A DNA stretch of 24,241 bases. Origin: a virus. A model generated the notes under the pieces. The model was given only the letters and a program-made list of their open reading frames with translations. It searched no databases and was not told where the DNA came from. The translations under genes and the position numbers were made by a program. The DNA lies in the IMG/VR virus record IMGVR_UViG_3300031673_000473, positions 1 to 24,241 of that record. The stretch is one strand, 5' to 3'. Positions 1 to 6,883 of the stretch are shown here, piece by piece (the stretch's first letter is position 1; every line of letters starts with the position of its first letter).

Positions 1-169
1 TTGTGCATTTTTGGTCTATGATTATTTCATCTTCTCTGTGCAAAATAGCTTTTGATATTGCCGCCCAAGAAAACCATTTATCATTGAAATGTTTTAGCCC
101 ATGAAACTTAAACCCGATTCCTTCTTTACCAATATCAGTAATTTCCAGCAATGTAATTTGGTCACTCAT
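1..169 (-). CDS. hypothetical phage protein, C-terminus off the window
   Basis: This open frame starts at 169 and reads 56 codons to the window edge without a stop. The start is supported by AGGAG seven bases upstream. An ATG seven bases further upstream hits a stop after one codon and is excluded. The start context closely matches that of the next gene upstream (ATG at 661), suggesting a copied translation-start segment. The visible residues have no recognisable motif or membrane segment. It is the last visible gene of the leftward operon. Confidence 0.7.
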   Translation of the reverse strand, partial: MSDQITLLEITDIGKEGIGFKFHGLKHFNDKWFSWAAISKAILHREDEIIIDQKCT

Positions 170-181
170 CTCATCTCTCCT

Positions 182-661
182 TCAGTTCTTCTTCGGTTGG
201 TCGGCCATGCGGTGGATTATTTCCAAGGCCCACCTCACATGCGTAATTCCACAATTCACTTCTTTGTATGCTTCATTCAGCACCTTCCTACGAACTTCCT
301 TGTCATGCTCGGCCAGCCATGTGGAGTCGGTGGAGGCGAGGGCTTTATCAACGCGCTCGTGTATCTCCAACCAAGACCCACCTTTCAAGTTCGGAGGGCA
401 TCGCATAAGTTGTATAGCCTCCCTCAACCGCGCATTGTCACGCAGTAACTTACCTTCCCTGATTGAGTATCGTTCTATCTCAGCCTGAAGCTGCTCGCCT
501 TGGGATTGGAGTTTAGAATTCCGGAGTGTTTCAGTTTGAAATTTTCCGCGTTCTATTTCCCACTCAACAAAATAGTCAACCTTTTTTACTGAACTTTCAG
601 GCCACGGTTTTGCACCATTATTTGTATTTTCAAGTCTTTCTCTCAATGTCTTGTCACTCAT
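182..661 (-). CDS. hypothetical coiled-coil phage protein
   Basis: A 159-residue protein starting at an ATG with AAAGGAG upstream. Residues about 40-85 are rich in charged and Leu/Gln/Glu residues and should form a coiled coil. The rest is polar and basic-acidic, with no signal peptide or membrane helix. The stop lies 13 bases before the next gene, so the two are probably co-transcribed. I do not recognise the family; small coiled-coil proteins of this kind are common in early operons of proteobacterial phages. Confidence 0.75.
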   Translation of the reverse strand: MSDKTLRERLENTNNGAKPWPESSVKKVDYFVEWEIERGKFQTETLRNSKLQSQGEQLQAEIERYSIREGKLLRDNARLREAIQLMRCPPNLKGGSWLEIHERVDKALASTDSTWLAEHDKEVRRKVLNEAYKEVNCGITHVRWALEIIHRMADQPKKN

Positions 662-698
662 CTCATTTCTCCTTTTGGTTAGGTGTAGTTATGGCTGT

Positions 699-1196
699 TC
701 AAAGCATACCGTTTGGGTGGTACATTCTTTTTGCGGATATATAAGCTTGGTGAGCTTCTTCAGGGGTTGAGAAAATACCTAAATGTATATTCTTTCTGTC
801 TATCTTTATTGCTGACTGATATTTTCCTTGATGATAGGAAACGCCAAGCAATCCAGTTTTGTTATCGCAACGCGCTTTGATTAAGTTTTGCTGATTTCCA
901 GATTTTGTAACATCGCGTAAATTATCTATCCAGTTGTGATTGCGAATTGTGTCCTTATGGTCAATCTCATTTTTTGGCCAAACTCCATAAACAAACAGCC
1001 ATGCTATACGGTGGGCTTTGTACTGCTTTCCACTAACCTTTATGCAGATATAACCATCTTTATTGGTATTACTGATAACAGTTCCAGCGCGTACATTGCC
1101 GCGTGATACCAGCCAAGTAAATATCCCACTATCAGGATCGTAATCAAGCAACTCTTTCAAACGTGCCTGTGTCAACTCTCGTTCCTTGTCCATCAT
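699..1196 (-). CDS. HNH homing-type endonuclease with AP2 DNA-binding domain
   Basis: A 165-residue protein. Residues 62-92 carry the HNH_3-type core: HRIAWL, then IDH (78-80) and the paired asparagines of RNHNWIDNLR. Residues 116-152 match an AP2-type DNA-binding domain (GLLGVSYH...GIFSTPEEAHQAY). Known proteins of this architecture are free-standing phage endonucleases that nick or cut DNA and spread by homing. The start has AAAGGAG upstream, and the second codon is also ATG. It sits among unrelated small genes with a 37-base gap downstream, consistent with insertion as a mobile gene. Intron borders are not visible. The domain call is firm; the target is unknown. Confidence 0.9.
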   Translation of the reverse strand: MMDKERELTQARLKELLDYDPDSGIFTWLVSRGNVRAGTVISNTNKDGYICIKVSGKQYKAHRIAWLFVYGVWPKNEIDHKDTIRNHNWIDNLRDVTKSGNQQNLIKARCDNKTGLLGVSYHQGKYQSAIKIDRKNIHLGIFSTPEEAHQAYISAKRMYHPNGML

Positions 1197-1205
1197 TCGC
1201 TCCTT

Positions 1206-1391
1206 TTATTCGTCATCATCCCAATAACTCATTTCTGAATCAGCAGCTCCTTCTGGATCATCAGCAAAATCACCATCTACATCTTCTTCTAGCTCGATGA
1301 GAGCAAGGTAATGTGCATCCTTATCTGGTAGTCCAGAACATTTTTGGAACTGTACGCTACATCTTCTCAACCATTCATCCTTGTCCATCAC
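1206..1391 (-). CDS. small acidic hypothetical protein
   Basis: A 61-residue protein with a strongly acidic C-terminal half (runs of Asp/Glu ending WDDDE) and a near-neutral N-terminus that begins like the neighbouring HNH gene (MMDK). TAGGAG lies just upstream of the ATG and overlaps the stop of the membrane peptide gene before it. I do not recognise the family. A DNA-mimic role is possible from the acidity but is only speculation. Confidence 0.7.
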   Translation of the reverse strand: MMDKDEWLRRCSVQFQKCSGLPDKDAHYLALIELEEDVDGDFADDPEGAADSEMSYWDDDE

Positions 1392-1397
1392 TCTCTC

Positions 1398-1505
1398 CTA
1401 AATAAATTGCAGCACAGCCGCACCGATAACCACCAGCACGGCCAGAAGTATCCAGCACCAGACAGCGCCCTCGAATAAACTCTTTGGTGCGTTATCGGAG
1501 CGCAT
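1398..1505 (-). CDS. 35-residue single-pass membrane peptide
   Basis: A short ORF whose ATG shares one base with the stop of the gene before it (TGATG) and whose TAG forms part of the next gene's ribosome site. The N-terminus is polar (about 13 residues), followed by a hydrophobic stretch of about 20 residues (WCWILLAVLVVIGAAVL), so a single membrane helix is expected. Position and coupling support translation. Function is unknown; such peptides are often inner-membrane phage accessory proteins. Confidence 0.6.
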   Translation of the reverse strand: MRSDNAPKSLFEGAVWCWILLAVLVVIGAAVLQFI

Positions 1506-1897
1506 CACCCCTGCATCCTATGAACCGTGATATGCGGCTGCGGTCTTGAAATCCTTGCTTCATATACCGGCCTATCCCGCCACTCGCTATATGATCCGAA
1601 TTCTGGATTTCTAATCAAATAGACGATCCGGTAATTCTTCTCGCTCGGTAATTTCGTCTGCCCAGTAACCATGAGAAAGCTACTCTCTTCCAGGCGCTTC
1701 AATTGCTTGGTTACTGCGCGCTGATTCGTATCCTCATCTCGAACGAATGCGCGAAGATGGAATATGTCGAAATGGGCATAACGCATATTCGCTATCAGGT
1801 AATTCGCCAGTCGAGCCAGTTGCGATTCGGGTAGCAAAGTTGTGGCGCGCTTGGATAGCGATTCTTTGCTTAGGGGGATTCCTTTGGGCCAGGGCAT
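1505..1897 (-). CDS. hypothetical protein, possible winged-helix DNA-binding
   Basis: A 130-residue basic protein. Residues about 50-95 read as helices followed by a beta-wing (QRAVTKQLKRLEESSFLMVT, then a polar stretch and YRIVYLI), which suggests a winged helix. This is inference from pattern, not a family match. The start overlaps the previous stop by one base (TAATG). The C-terminus is coupled to the membrane peptide gene. Confidence 0.7.
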   Translation of the reverse strand: MPWPKGIPLSKESLSKRATTLLPESQLARLANYLIANMRYAHFDIFHLRAFVRDEDTNQRAVTKQLKRLEESSFLMVTGQTKLPSEKNYRIVYLIRNPEFGSYSEWRDRPVYEARISRPQPHITVHRMQG

Positions 1898-2073
1898 TAT
1901 TCTTCTTCCTCCAGTCCCAGCCTAATCTCAATCTCATGCAGCCACTTTTCCTGCCCTGATGAAATGGTGCGGAAATTTTTAACGCTCGGGAGAAATTCAA
2001 ACTTCTCCTTGCTGGACAGATCGCTTCCGACCGCTTCATCCATAATGCGCTTTACTCGCTCTGCTGGGGTCAT
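1897..2073 (-). CDS. small hypothetical protein
   Basis: A 58-residue protein ending in an acidic EEEE tail. I chose the ATG at 2073, eight bases after the previous stop and preceded by AAAAGAAG. An upstream TTG at 2109 would overlap the previous gene by 28 bases and lacks a ribosome site. The start context GAAGCTATGA is the same as that of the gene upstream (2330). No motif recognised. Confidence 0.65.
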   Translation of the reverse strand: MTPAERVKRIMDEAVGSDLSSKEKFEFLPSVKNFRTISSGQEKWLHEIEIRLGLEEEE

Positions 2074-2081
2074 AGCTTCTT

Positions 2082-2330
2082 TTAATTGGTTTCTTGTTTG
2101 ATACCACAAAATGGACAGAAAGTATGGAACAGGCTGATCGTTTCTTTTTTCTTCTGGCCTTCCAATTCAACTTCGATTGAGTTGCAAGTCCGTATCTTTG
2201 TTTCATTTCTGCCAAACGTAATGGCGATTCCAAGCATACGAACATCCTTAACCGGCTTCTTGTATTGACCTTTCTCAATACAATGAGCCAGTAATCTTTT
2301 TTCTATATCTGAAACGCATGTGCAATTCAT
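2082..2330 (-). CDS. zinc-ribbon-like protein, left-arm copy of an inverted gene pair
   Basis: An 82-residue protein with Cys pairs near both ends (CTC at 3-5, CPFCG at 72-76) plus H16, C17 and C49, consistent with metal binding. Its remarkable feature is a second copy on the opposite strand at 11533-11799. About 68 of the first 79 residues are identical, and long stretches of DNA match. It starts at an ATG coupled (ATGA) to the 49-residue ORF before it, with AAGGAGG about 10 bases upstream. Function is unknown; the zinc site is inferred from residue pattern. Confidence 0.8.
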   Translation of the reverse strand: MNCTCVSDIEKRLLAHCIEKGQYKKPVKDVRMLGIAITFGRNETKIRTCNSIEVELEGQKKKETISLFHTFCPFCGIKQETN

Positions 2331-2476
2331 AGCTTCTTTTCCTCCTTCAATTTACCGCACTCAGGACACGCCGAACCCATCACGCCAACATACACATGCC
2401 CAAATTGGCACTTGCAGAGACGGTCTTGCATGTATGGGGGAACGGGTGGGACGCCGCCTGTCTCGTATAGGTTCAT
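2327..2476 (-). CDS. 49-residue zinc-ribbon-like protein
   Basis: A short ORF with ATGA overlaps at both ends, so it is probably translated by coupling. It contains CKC (21-23) and CPEC (37-40), the typical two half-sites of a small zinc ribbon, and a proline-rich N-terminus (GGVPPVPPYM). It lies between two other Cys-pair proteins. No specific family is recognised. Confidence 0.65.
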   Translation of the reverse strand: MNLYETGGVPPVPPYMQDRLCKCQFGHVYVGVMGSACPECGKLKEEKKL

Positions 2477-2850
2477 GCTGCCTCCCGCCTTGCTGCGAAT
2501 TCAATATCACCGCGAAACTCGGCCAATATCCATCCGAGCGCGGTATCCGCATCACCGCCGAATGTACTGCCAAGCACTGAGAGCATTTCAGAGCGGGAAG
2601 GGCGGTTAGCCACGGTTGGTACAATTGTCCCGGTAGCTGGAAATGGATGAGTGACGACCGGCATCGATCCAGACTTGAACGGCTGCTCTTGCGCTTTGAG
2701 CTGGGCATTCTTGCGGGAGGCTTCGATGGCTGCGGCTTCGGCTGTCGCTTTATCAGGATCGACGTTGGCATTGGCCGCGTTGCATTTATAGCATCGAGGT
2801 GCATCTATTGGATAGACATGGTTGCACTTCCAGCACATTGTAGTGTTCAC
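2473..2850 (-). CDS. hypothetical protein with N-terminal zinc ribbon
   Basis: A 125-residue protein. Residues 6-23 contain CWKC and CYKC, a small zinc ribbon. Residues about 33-55 are an Ala/Glu/Lys helix, and the last 40 residues form a polar/hydrophobic helical region. The start is a GTG at 2850 that overlaps the stop of the exonuclease gene (GTGA) with GGAGG four bases upstream; the internal ATG at codon 5 is spaced too far from it. Probably a nucleic-acid or protein adaptor, by inference only. Confidence 0.75.
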   Translation of the reverse strand: MNTTMCWKCNHVYPIDAPRCYKCNAANANVDPDKATAEAAAIEASRKNAQLKAQEQPFKSGSMPVVTHPFPATGTIVPTVANRPSRSEMLSVLGSTFGGDADTALGWILAEFRGDIEFAARREAA

Positions 2851-3176
2851 GCTACCTCCGAAAAAGTTAAACGCTTGTAAATATGGCGCGTTCTTTCAAC
2901 ATCATCCTTGCAATAATCCATCACCTTTTGAGGGTCTATGGGCCAGGTATCTGCAACCATTGAGCCGTCGAATCCATCCTTACCAGTTATGCCGAAAGCC
3001 TTGCATAGTTTGTCCATGCTGACTCGTTTCTCACGATCAGCAGACCACATCAACATCGTGTCTGCTATGCAGCTATCCCACGGCTTAGCATTCATTGCCT
3101 TGCGTATATCCGGCTGTGGCTTGATGCCGTGAATGATGGAGCGATGTTTCATAAATGGCAGATCGAATCCAGCCAC
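2847..3176 (-). CDS. 3'-5' exonuclease (DnaQ/PolB-like), C-terminal part after a frameshift
   Basis: This 109-residue frame carries the second half of a DEDDy-type exonuclease. NVAGFDL at its start is the Exo II motif with the catalytic Asp, and YCKDD near residues 88-92 is the Exo III motif (Tyr and Asp). The N-terminal half with Exo I is in another frame at 3178-3543. Removing one base from the run of five Cs at 3183-3187 (plus strand) joins both halves into VVGHNVAGFDL, a standard Exo II context. A GTG at 3176 could start it alone, but without Exo I it should be inactive. The stop overlaps the next gene's GTG. Confidence 0.8.
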   Translation of the reverse strand: MAGFDLPFMKHRSIIHGIKPQPDIRKAMNAKPWDSCIADTMLMWSADREKRVSMDKLCKAFGITGKDGFDGSMVADTWPIDPQKVMDYCKDDVERTRHIYKRLTFSEVA

Positions 3177-3177
3177 G

Positions 3178-3543
3178 TTATGCCCCCACTACAGTCAATC
3201 CAGTTGTGGTGTTGCCGCCATGATATTCAACTCGGATTAATTCGCGCACAGAGTCATAGAAGTACGCAAGCATTTGCGCTTCCGTTTGATCCCCAACTAC
3301 CCCGACAACCTGTACAGGATTATCATCAAAAGCCCACGCAATACACGCTATGCTGCCGTACAGTCCATCAAACGAGGTTTTAGATACCAACTCCTTGGTT
3401 GCTTGCTCTTTGTTCTCTGCAAGCCATTCTGCGATGCTTTCCGGCTTCTTGTATTGCCCGGGCGCGGTTATTGTGGCGGCGACATCTGCGATGAATTGCG
3501 GATCTCGGCTGGGCAATGTCTCCAAATCTAGATAAATGTTCAT
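3178..3543 (-). CDS. 3'-5' exonuclease (DnaQ/PolB-like), N-terminal part, frameshifted
   Basis: This 121-residue frame begins MNIYLDLETLPS, the Exo I motif with the two metal-binding acids (D6, E8) of the RNase H-fold exonuclease family related to the proofreading domain of polymerase B. It ends early at TAA because of one extra G in a run of five. The next frame continues with Exo II and Exo III. The start overlaps the annealing-protein stop by four bases, as expected for a phage recombination pair (exonuclease plus annealase). It could be a decayed gene, a sequencing error in a homopolymer, or, less likely, a frameshifting site. Confidence 0.8.
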   Translation of the reverse strand: MNIYLDLETLPSRDPQFIADVAATITAPGQYKKPESIAEWLAENKEQATKELVSKTSFDGLYGSIACIAWAFDDNPVQVVGVVGDQTEAQMLAYFYDSVRELIRVEYHGGNTTTGLTVVGA

Positions 3544-4217
3544 TGGTTTATGTCCTCCAGTTGTGCGTCTTTATCAGCTTGCATAATAGCCAGTTTGCAC
3601 TTTTCTTTAAGTGCTGAGAGTGCATGCTGCGTTGGCTTATCCAGCTTTCCCCATGCGATTGCGAGTGATGGCATACTGGCGCAATCCAGCAGGGTCTTTT
3701 CTTCGGCCTTGAAGTCTGCCGCTGGGGACTGTTTTTTAGGTGCTGGCGGATCAACCTCGTCTGCATGCAAATCGCCCTTAACCCACAATTCCAGCGCGGC
3801 ACCGAATCGCATAGCAGCATTCCGCAAAGCGTCACCAATACGCTCTTTCATCGCATCCCCGCCAGACTTGCCCTGTGCGTCCCCGTAGCCCAGCCGTGTC
3901 ACTCCGCAGACAGTGAGGCGAATCCACAGCCCGCCATCCTTATCAATGGCCGGCAGTCCATCTGCCCCGACTGCAAGCGGCTCCCAATTCCATGACGAAT
4001 CAACCGTCAGTAAAAGATCAGTCAGCGCGGCATGGCCGAAATAGTCGAGGTGCACGACCTTGGGATGATGCCACCCGCCGCAAATTTCGCAGCGTACTCC
4101 TACCTTGTAATCAGCCTTTACAGCGTCAGTCTGTGCTTTGGTCGGCTTCGGGAGTTTGTTTACCAAGTGCGCAGGGACTTTCTCGCGTAGTTTCTGTAAT
4201 CCTTCATTCGCTTCCAT
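3540..4217 (-). CDS. Rad52-like single-strand annealing protein
   Basis: A 225-residue protein. Residues 98-145 show the Rad52-family core: LWIRLTV, a GYGDA turn (110-114) and KERIGDALRNAAMRFG (124-139), the helix that in this family contacts DNA and builds rings. CEICGG (43-48) may bind zinc. Known members anneal complementary single strands during phage recombination, usually with a partner exonuclease, and here an exonuclease gene follows with a four-base overlap. I chose the ATG at 4217 (AAGGAG six bases upstream) over one 45 bases earlier. The C-terminal 65 residues are variable and probably form a partner-binding tail. Confidence 0.82.
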   Translation of the reverse strand: MEANEGLQKLREKVPAHLVNKLPKPTKAQTDAVKADYKVGVRCEICGGWHHPKVVHLDYFGHAALTDLLLTVDSSWNWEPLAVGADGLPAIDKDGGLWIRLTVCGVTRLGYGDAQGKSGGDAMKERIGDALRNAAMRFGAALELWVKGDLHADEVDPPAPKKQSPAADFKAEEKTLLDCASMPSLAIAWGKLDKPTQHALSALKEKCKLAIMQADKDAQLEDINQ

Positions 4218-4383
4218 GATCGCTCCTTTCGTTATCGGAACAGCCTTTTGACTTGTTATCATCCATATCGCATAAAGTCTCAGCGCGCATTGATTGCTCG
4301 TGATACCACGCTTCGCATAAGTCCGCGCCGCTCAGATTCTCTTGCTCTTGCTGTTCCTGGTATTCATCCGCCATTCTGCTCAT
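4204..4383 (-). CDS. small acidic hypothetical protein
   Basis: A 59-residue, Glu/Gln/Asp-rich protein that overlaps the start of the annealing-protein gene by 14 bases. AAGGAG lies eight bases before the ATG, and the start is one base after the previous stop. Its residues (EYQEQQEQE, two Cys) show no fold I recognise. It probably forms a translational unit with the recombination genes. Confidence 0.6.
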   Translation of the reverse strand: MSRMADEYQEQQEQENLSGADLCEAWYHEQSMRAETLCDMDDNKSKGCSDNERSDHGSE

Positions 4384-4384
4384 T

Positions 4385-4570
4385 TCATCTTCTCCTTATA
4401 ATTCTCGGTTTATTCAAAATCCCTAAATCACCGCACGTGTGCTCCCGAATATCCGTGCTGGTGCAGCGCCACTGTGATTCGTTAAACGGTTGCCGGTAAT
4501 ACTTCATCATGTCCATTGGCTCGGTGGATCTGGTAAACATCATCAGCATGAGCAGAAGGACGGTGCGCAT
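4385..4570 (-). CDS. small protein with hydrophobic N-terminus
   Basis: A 61-residue protein beginning MRTVLLLMLMMF, which could be a short signal or membrane anchor, followed by a polar, basic body with two Cys. It has no clear Shine-Dalgarno site, but its ATG overlaps the previous stop (TAATG), so coupling is likely. Function unknown. The hydrophobic start could also be chance given its shortness. Confidence 0.55.
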   Translation of the reverse strand: MRTVLLLMLMMFTRSTEPMDMMKYYRQPFNESQWRCTSTDIREHTCGDLGILNKPRIIRRR

Positions 4571-4752
4571 TAGTGTCGGTCAGGAATAACAGTACATTTG
4601 AGTGCGCGTCCACCTTGACGATATATTCTTTTCCAATCCCTCCCAAATGATCTTTCAACGTCATCTATCAATTGTTTACGAGTCCAACTACACATCGAAG
4701 TAATGTATGGTCGTTCTGAAGTCCAAGCAAAAAACCATGTTGGGTGTTCCAT
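4570..4752 (-). CDS. small hypothetical protein
   Basis: A 60-residue protein (starts MEHPTWFFAW) with many aromatics and basic residues. The start at 4752 has AAGGAG seven bases upstream; an in-frame GTG at 4776 has none. The stop overlaps the next gene. The pattern WTRKQLIDDVERSFG suggests a helix, but I do not recognise the family. Confidence 0.65.
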   Translation of the reverse strand: MEHPTWFFAWTSERPYITSMCSWTRKQLIDDVERSFGRDWKRIYRQGGRALKCTVIPDRH

Positions 4753-4830
4753 TAAATTCTCCTTAGTCGATTTCACAACACCCGTCTGCTGCTATGAGAT
4801 TCGGTTCGGGCTGCGTTGATGGTGGCGGGA

Positions 4831-5217
4831 CTAGCCACGGACAGGAATTTCCAACTCAGGGCATTTCCCTATTCCCATTGCCTCAAACACCCCTAGAGGT
4901 TTCACCTCTTCTTTTTCTTGCCAATAAAGAAACATGTGGGCGAAACGGTCACTTGCCGTGAATGTTGAACACCACGAATATCCATCTGGCGGTGTGCGTT
5001 CTTTCTCATGTTTTTTGCATACAAACAGTTCATCATCTGAACACCACGAACAATCATCTTTTCCGTATGCGCTTGAGGCTGGATTTCTACGCGCTCCTTC
5101 CAACAAGAACGAGTGCTTAAAGTGTGCCGGTTCTCCACAAATATGGCATTCATGGCGCATCCTTGTTTTTGTCACAACAACCGTTTCACCTTCGCCTTTC
5201 AATAGTTCTTCATCCAT
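4831..5217 (-). CDS. hypothetical zinc-binding protein
   Basis: A 128-residue protein. CHIC (24-27), CSWC and C/H pairs (ELFVCKKHEKER) indicate one or two zinc sites in the central part. The ATG at 5217 has GGAG close upstream; a TTG 36 bases earlier is less likely. The 78 bases downstream carry an unattached reading frame (see findings). No family recognised; a nucleic-acid-binding adaptor is possible. Confidence 0.7.
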   Translation of the reverse strand: MDEELLKGEGETVVVTKTRMRHECHICGEPAHFKHSFLLEGARRNPASSAYGKDDCSWCSDDELFVCKKHEKERTPPDGYSWCSTFTASDRFAHMFLYWQEKEEVKPLGVFEAMGIGKCPELEIPVRG

Positions 5218-5270
5218 TTCATTCTCCAATCCGTTAAATATTCCCGCACGCAAAAAGTGCGCTGCTCAAA

Positions 5271-5474
5271 TCATCCCTTGATGTGCTTCTCTGCTGTCTT
5301 GAACCGCCTGATCTGCCCGATACTTCTCGTTTGCCAGCCAACCTGCACGGCAAAGTAATCTCTCACCTTCTGCGCTTCCTCACGGATGCCTTGCAGATGC
5401 CGTGTGGCAGATTGCTCTATGCCGGCATATACGGCTTGTTGAGCTTGGCCGAGTTGGATGGAGAGGTTCATCAT
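5271..5474 (-). CDS. small hypothetical helical protein
   Basis: A 67-residue protein, helical by composition (Gln/Ala/Arg rich), with a basic C-terminus (RRFKTAEKHIKG). The start overlaps the stop of the previous gene (ATGA), and a second ATG follows directly. No motif. A 54-base gap follows before the next gene. Confidence 0.65.
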   Translation of the reverse strand: MMNLSIQLGQAQQAVYAGIEQSATRHLQGIREEAQKVRDYFAVQVGWQTRSIGQIRRFKTAEKHIKG

Positions 5475-5827
5475 TGGCCACCATCCGCGCGCCAGTCTCT
5501 AATATCCTCTCGAATATCACTGCCGAGCGTGTAGCATAAATCCAACTCTGAAATCGCCATAAACAAACCACCGCATACCTCGCATAAATACCAATTAGGC
5601 ATTGGAACATCTGCTCCTTCACCGTAAATGCGCTCTTCAATGTCGTTTTCAGCATAACGATGACGCTCAAATTTCAACACATCATCACCTACCTTAATCT
5701 TCGCTCCACATGAGCAGCAATGCCGAGAATATTTGGTATTTAGTTTTGTAAAATCTTTTGTGCTTGGAGTATCGTAATACCAAGCGAAATCTCCATCACC
5801 ATCATAATCGCAGGATAAGCCCATCAT
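5471..5827 (-). CDS. hypothetical zinc-ribbon protein
   Basis: A 118-residue protein with CCSCG (38-41 region) and CEVCGG (81-86 region), a classic treble-clef/zinc-ribbon spacing for binding one zinc. The N-terminus is acidic (DYDGDGDF) and the C-terminus carries charged residues. Both ends overlap the neighbours by four bases. Proteins with this pattern occur widely in phage early regions without an assigned function. Confidence 0.75.
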   Translation of the reverse strand: MMGLSCDYDGDGDFAWYYDTPSTKDFTKLNTKYSRHCCSCGAKIKVGDDVLKFERHRYAENDIEERIYGEGADVPMPNWYLCEVCGGLFMAISELDLCYTLGSDIREDIRDWRADGGQ

Positions 5828-6120
5828 TTCACCTCTTGTGTTGATTGTGGCAGGATGGTCATCGGGCTGGCGGCAAGCATGGCTTTGTAAATAATGATTG
5901 CCTTTCCTGATTTTGTAATGTGTCCACCATCTTTAACAAACCATTCTGGCAATCCAGTAGTTGTCATTCCGTATGCGTCAATATGACGCATCATCTGGCT
6001 ACAATTATTAATGCCAAGTTCCAATCCATTTAGGAATCCGCGAGGCGCATCTATCATATTCTCACTAGGCTCTATCGGCACCAGGCAATACAGAGAATCG
6101 TCGTAGGTTATCGTTTTCAC
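5824..6120 (-). CDS. hypothetical phage protein
   Basis: A 98-residue protein. The longest frame would start at a TTG (6225), but that overlaps two other small ORFs. The GTG at 6120 follows GGGGGAATT and overlaps the upstream micro-ORF stop (GTGA), so I prefer it. The sequence includes PIEPSENMIDA and ends with a helix. No family recognised with certainty. Confidence 0.7.
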   Translation of the reverse strand: MKTITYDDSLYCLVPIEPSENMIDAPRGFLNGLELGINNCSQMMRHIDAYGMTTTGLPEWFVKDGGHITKSGKAIIIYKAMLAASPMTILPQSTQEVK

Positions 6121-6200
6121 AATTCCCCCTTCGCCATCCGCCAAGCCTGCGCCCAGCGATAGCCATATTTGAATCTGTACCGTATAAGATTTCGGATCAT
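6117..6200 (-). CDS. 27-residue basic micro-ORF
   Basis: A short frame beginning MIRNLIRYRFKYGYRW, highly basic and aromatic. It is joined to both neighbours by four-base overlaps (ATGA upstream, GTGA downstream). Short basic ORFs in this style are common in phage early operons. Translation is inferred only from the coupling. Confidence 0.45.
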   Translation of the reverse strand: MIRNLIRYRFKYGYRWAQAWRMAKGEL

Positions 6201-6343
6201 GCGAACGCTCCCAATAAATATCCAACCAAACAAATCAGCACGACTCCCCACGCGACATTCGCATCCTCGAATTGCCGCTTAGTATCCTCGGCACGTTGAC
6301 GGGCGATGGCGTTGAGTTTTATTGCTATGTTGTTGTAGGTCAT
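6197..6343 (-). CDS. 48-residue C-tail-anchored membrane protein
   Basis: A short ORF with a strong ribosome site (AGGGGG five bases before the ATG). Residues 1-30 are polar and helical (NAIARQRAEDTKRQFE); residues about 31-48 are hydrophobic (WGVVLICLVGYLLGAFA), a probable membrane anchor. The stop overlaps the next micro-ORF. Function unknown. Confidence 0.6.
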   Translation of the reverse strand: MTYNNIAIKLNAIARQRAEDTKRQFEDANVAWGVVLICLVGYLLGAFA

Positions 6344-6351
6344 AATTCCCC

Positions 6352-6660
6352 CTAAAATGGTATTCCGTCATCAGCGGGCTGCAGGTTTGGTAAAGCCAAA
6401 AGCTGCGAGATTTTCTCGTCGATCTTGGCTACCTTCATGTGAGTTTCGGAAAGAATGTCCTGGCGCTCAGCTTGCAGCGCTGTGACTTTGAGGCGCGCCA
6501 TCTGCTCCATGCTGGGCAATTGGATATCAGGCACATCAACCTCGATTTCCTCGACAAAGATATTGTTAGAATCTTCCTTAACCTTGACATGCCAGAACAG
6601 CAGCTTCCCCTGTTCTTCCCAGTCGTACTGCTGGACGAATACAAACAGTTTGATTTTCAT
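6352..6660 (-). CDS. hypothetical protein with C-terminal coiled coil
   Basis: A 102-residue protein: a beta-rich N-terminal half (MKIKLFVFVQQYDW) and a helical/coiled-coil region from about residue 50 to 90. I chose the ATG at 6660, which overlaps the previous stop (ATGA) and has GGAGGGAG upstream. A longer TTG/GTG-type start lies inside the previous gene and is unlikely. Unknown function. Confidence 0.72.
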   Translation of the reverse strand: MKIKLFVFVQQYDWEEQGKLLFWHVKVKEDSNNIFVEEIEVDVPDIQLPSMEQMARLKVTALQAERQDILSETHMKVAKIDEKISQLLALPNLQPADDGIPF

Positions 6661-6857
6661 GCGAACTCCCTCCGATAAGTTTCCAAACACATGAATAACT
6701 CCTGTGCGCATTCCTGCGCCTCAGCGATATGCTCGTTCTGCGGGAATGCCTCGCCAAACTCTTCCAGCATCCTTGCTACCCGACTGGCCTCGCACATCAC
6801 GTCTTGCAGCCTCTCTCGCGGTGTATCTGGTCCCCGTCTCTCCGAGGTGTCACGCAA
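6657..6857 (-). CDS. first gene of the leftward operon, hypothetical
   Basis: A 66-residue frame in a helical, charged style (TPRERLQDVMCEASRVARML). The start is uncertain. A TTG at 6857 has no ribosome site, a GTG/ATG pair at 6800/6797 has a weak AGAGAGG upstream, and the frame is open as far as about 6894. It is the first protein gene after the structured RNA region. No family is recognised, and truncation at its 5' end is possible. Confidence 0.55.
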   Translation of the reverse strand: MRDTSERRGPDTPRERLQDVMCEASRVARMLEEFGEAFPQNEHIAEAQECAQELFMCLETYRREFA

Positions 6858-6883
6858 ACCAGTTTTTGCACCATTGCTTGCCG

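Noticed and set aside
2361-2804. A 147-codon minus-strand frame
   Set aside because: It overlaps two coupled zinc-ribbon genes in another frame, starts without a ribosome site and has a composition of a shadow frame.
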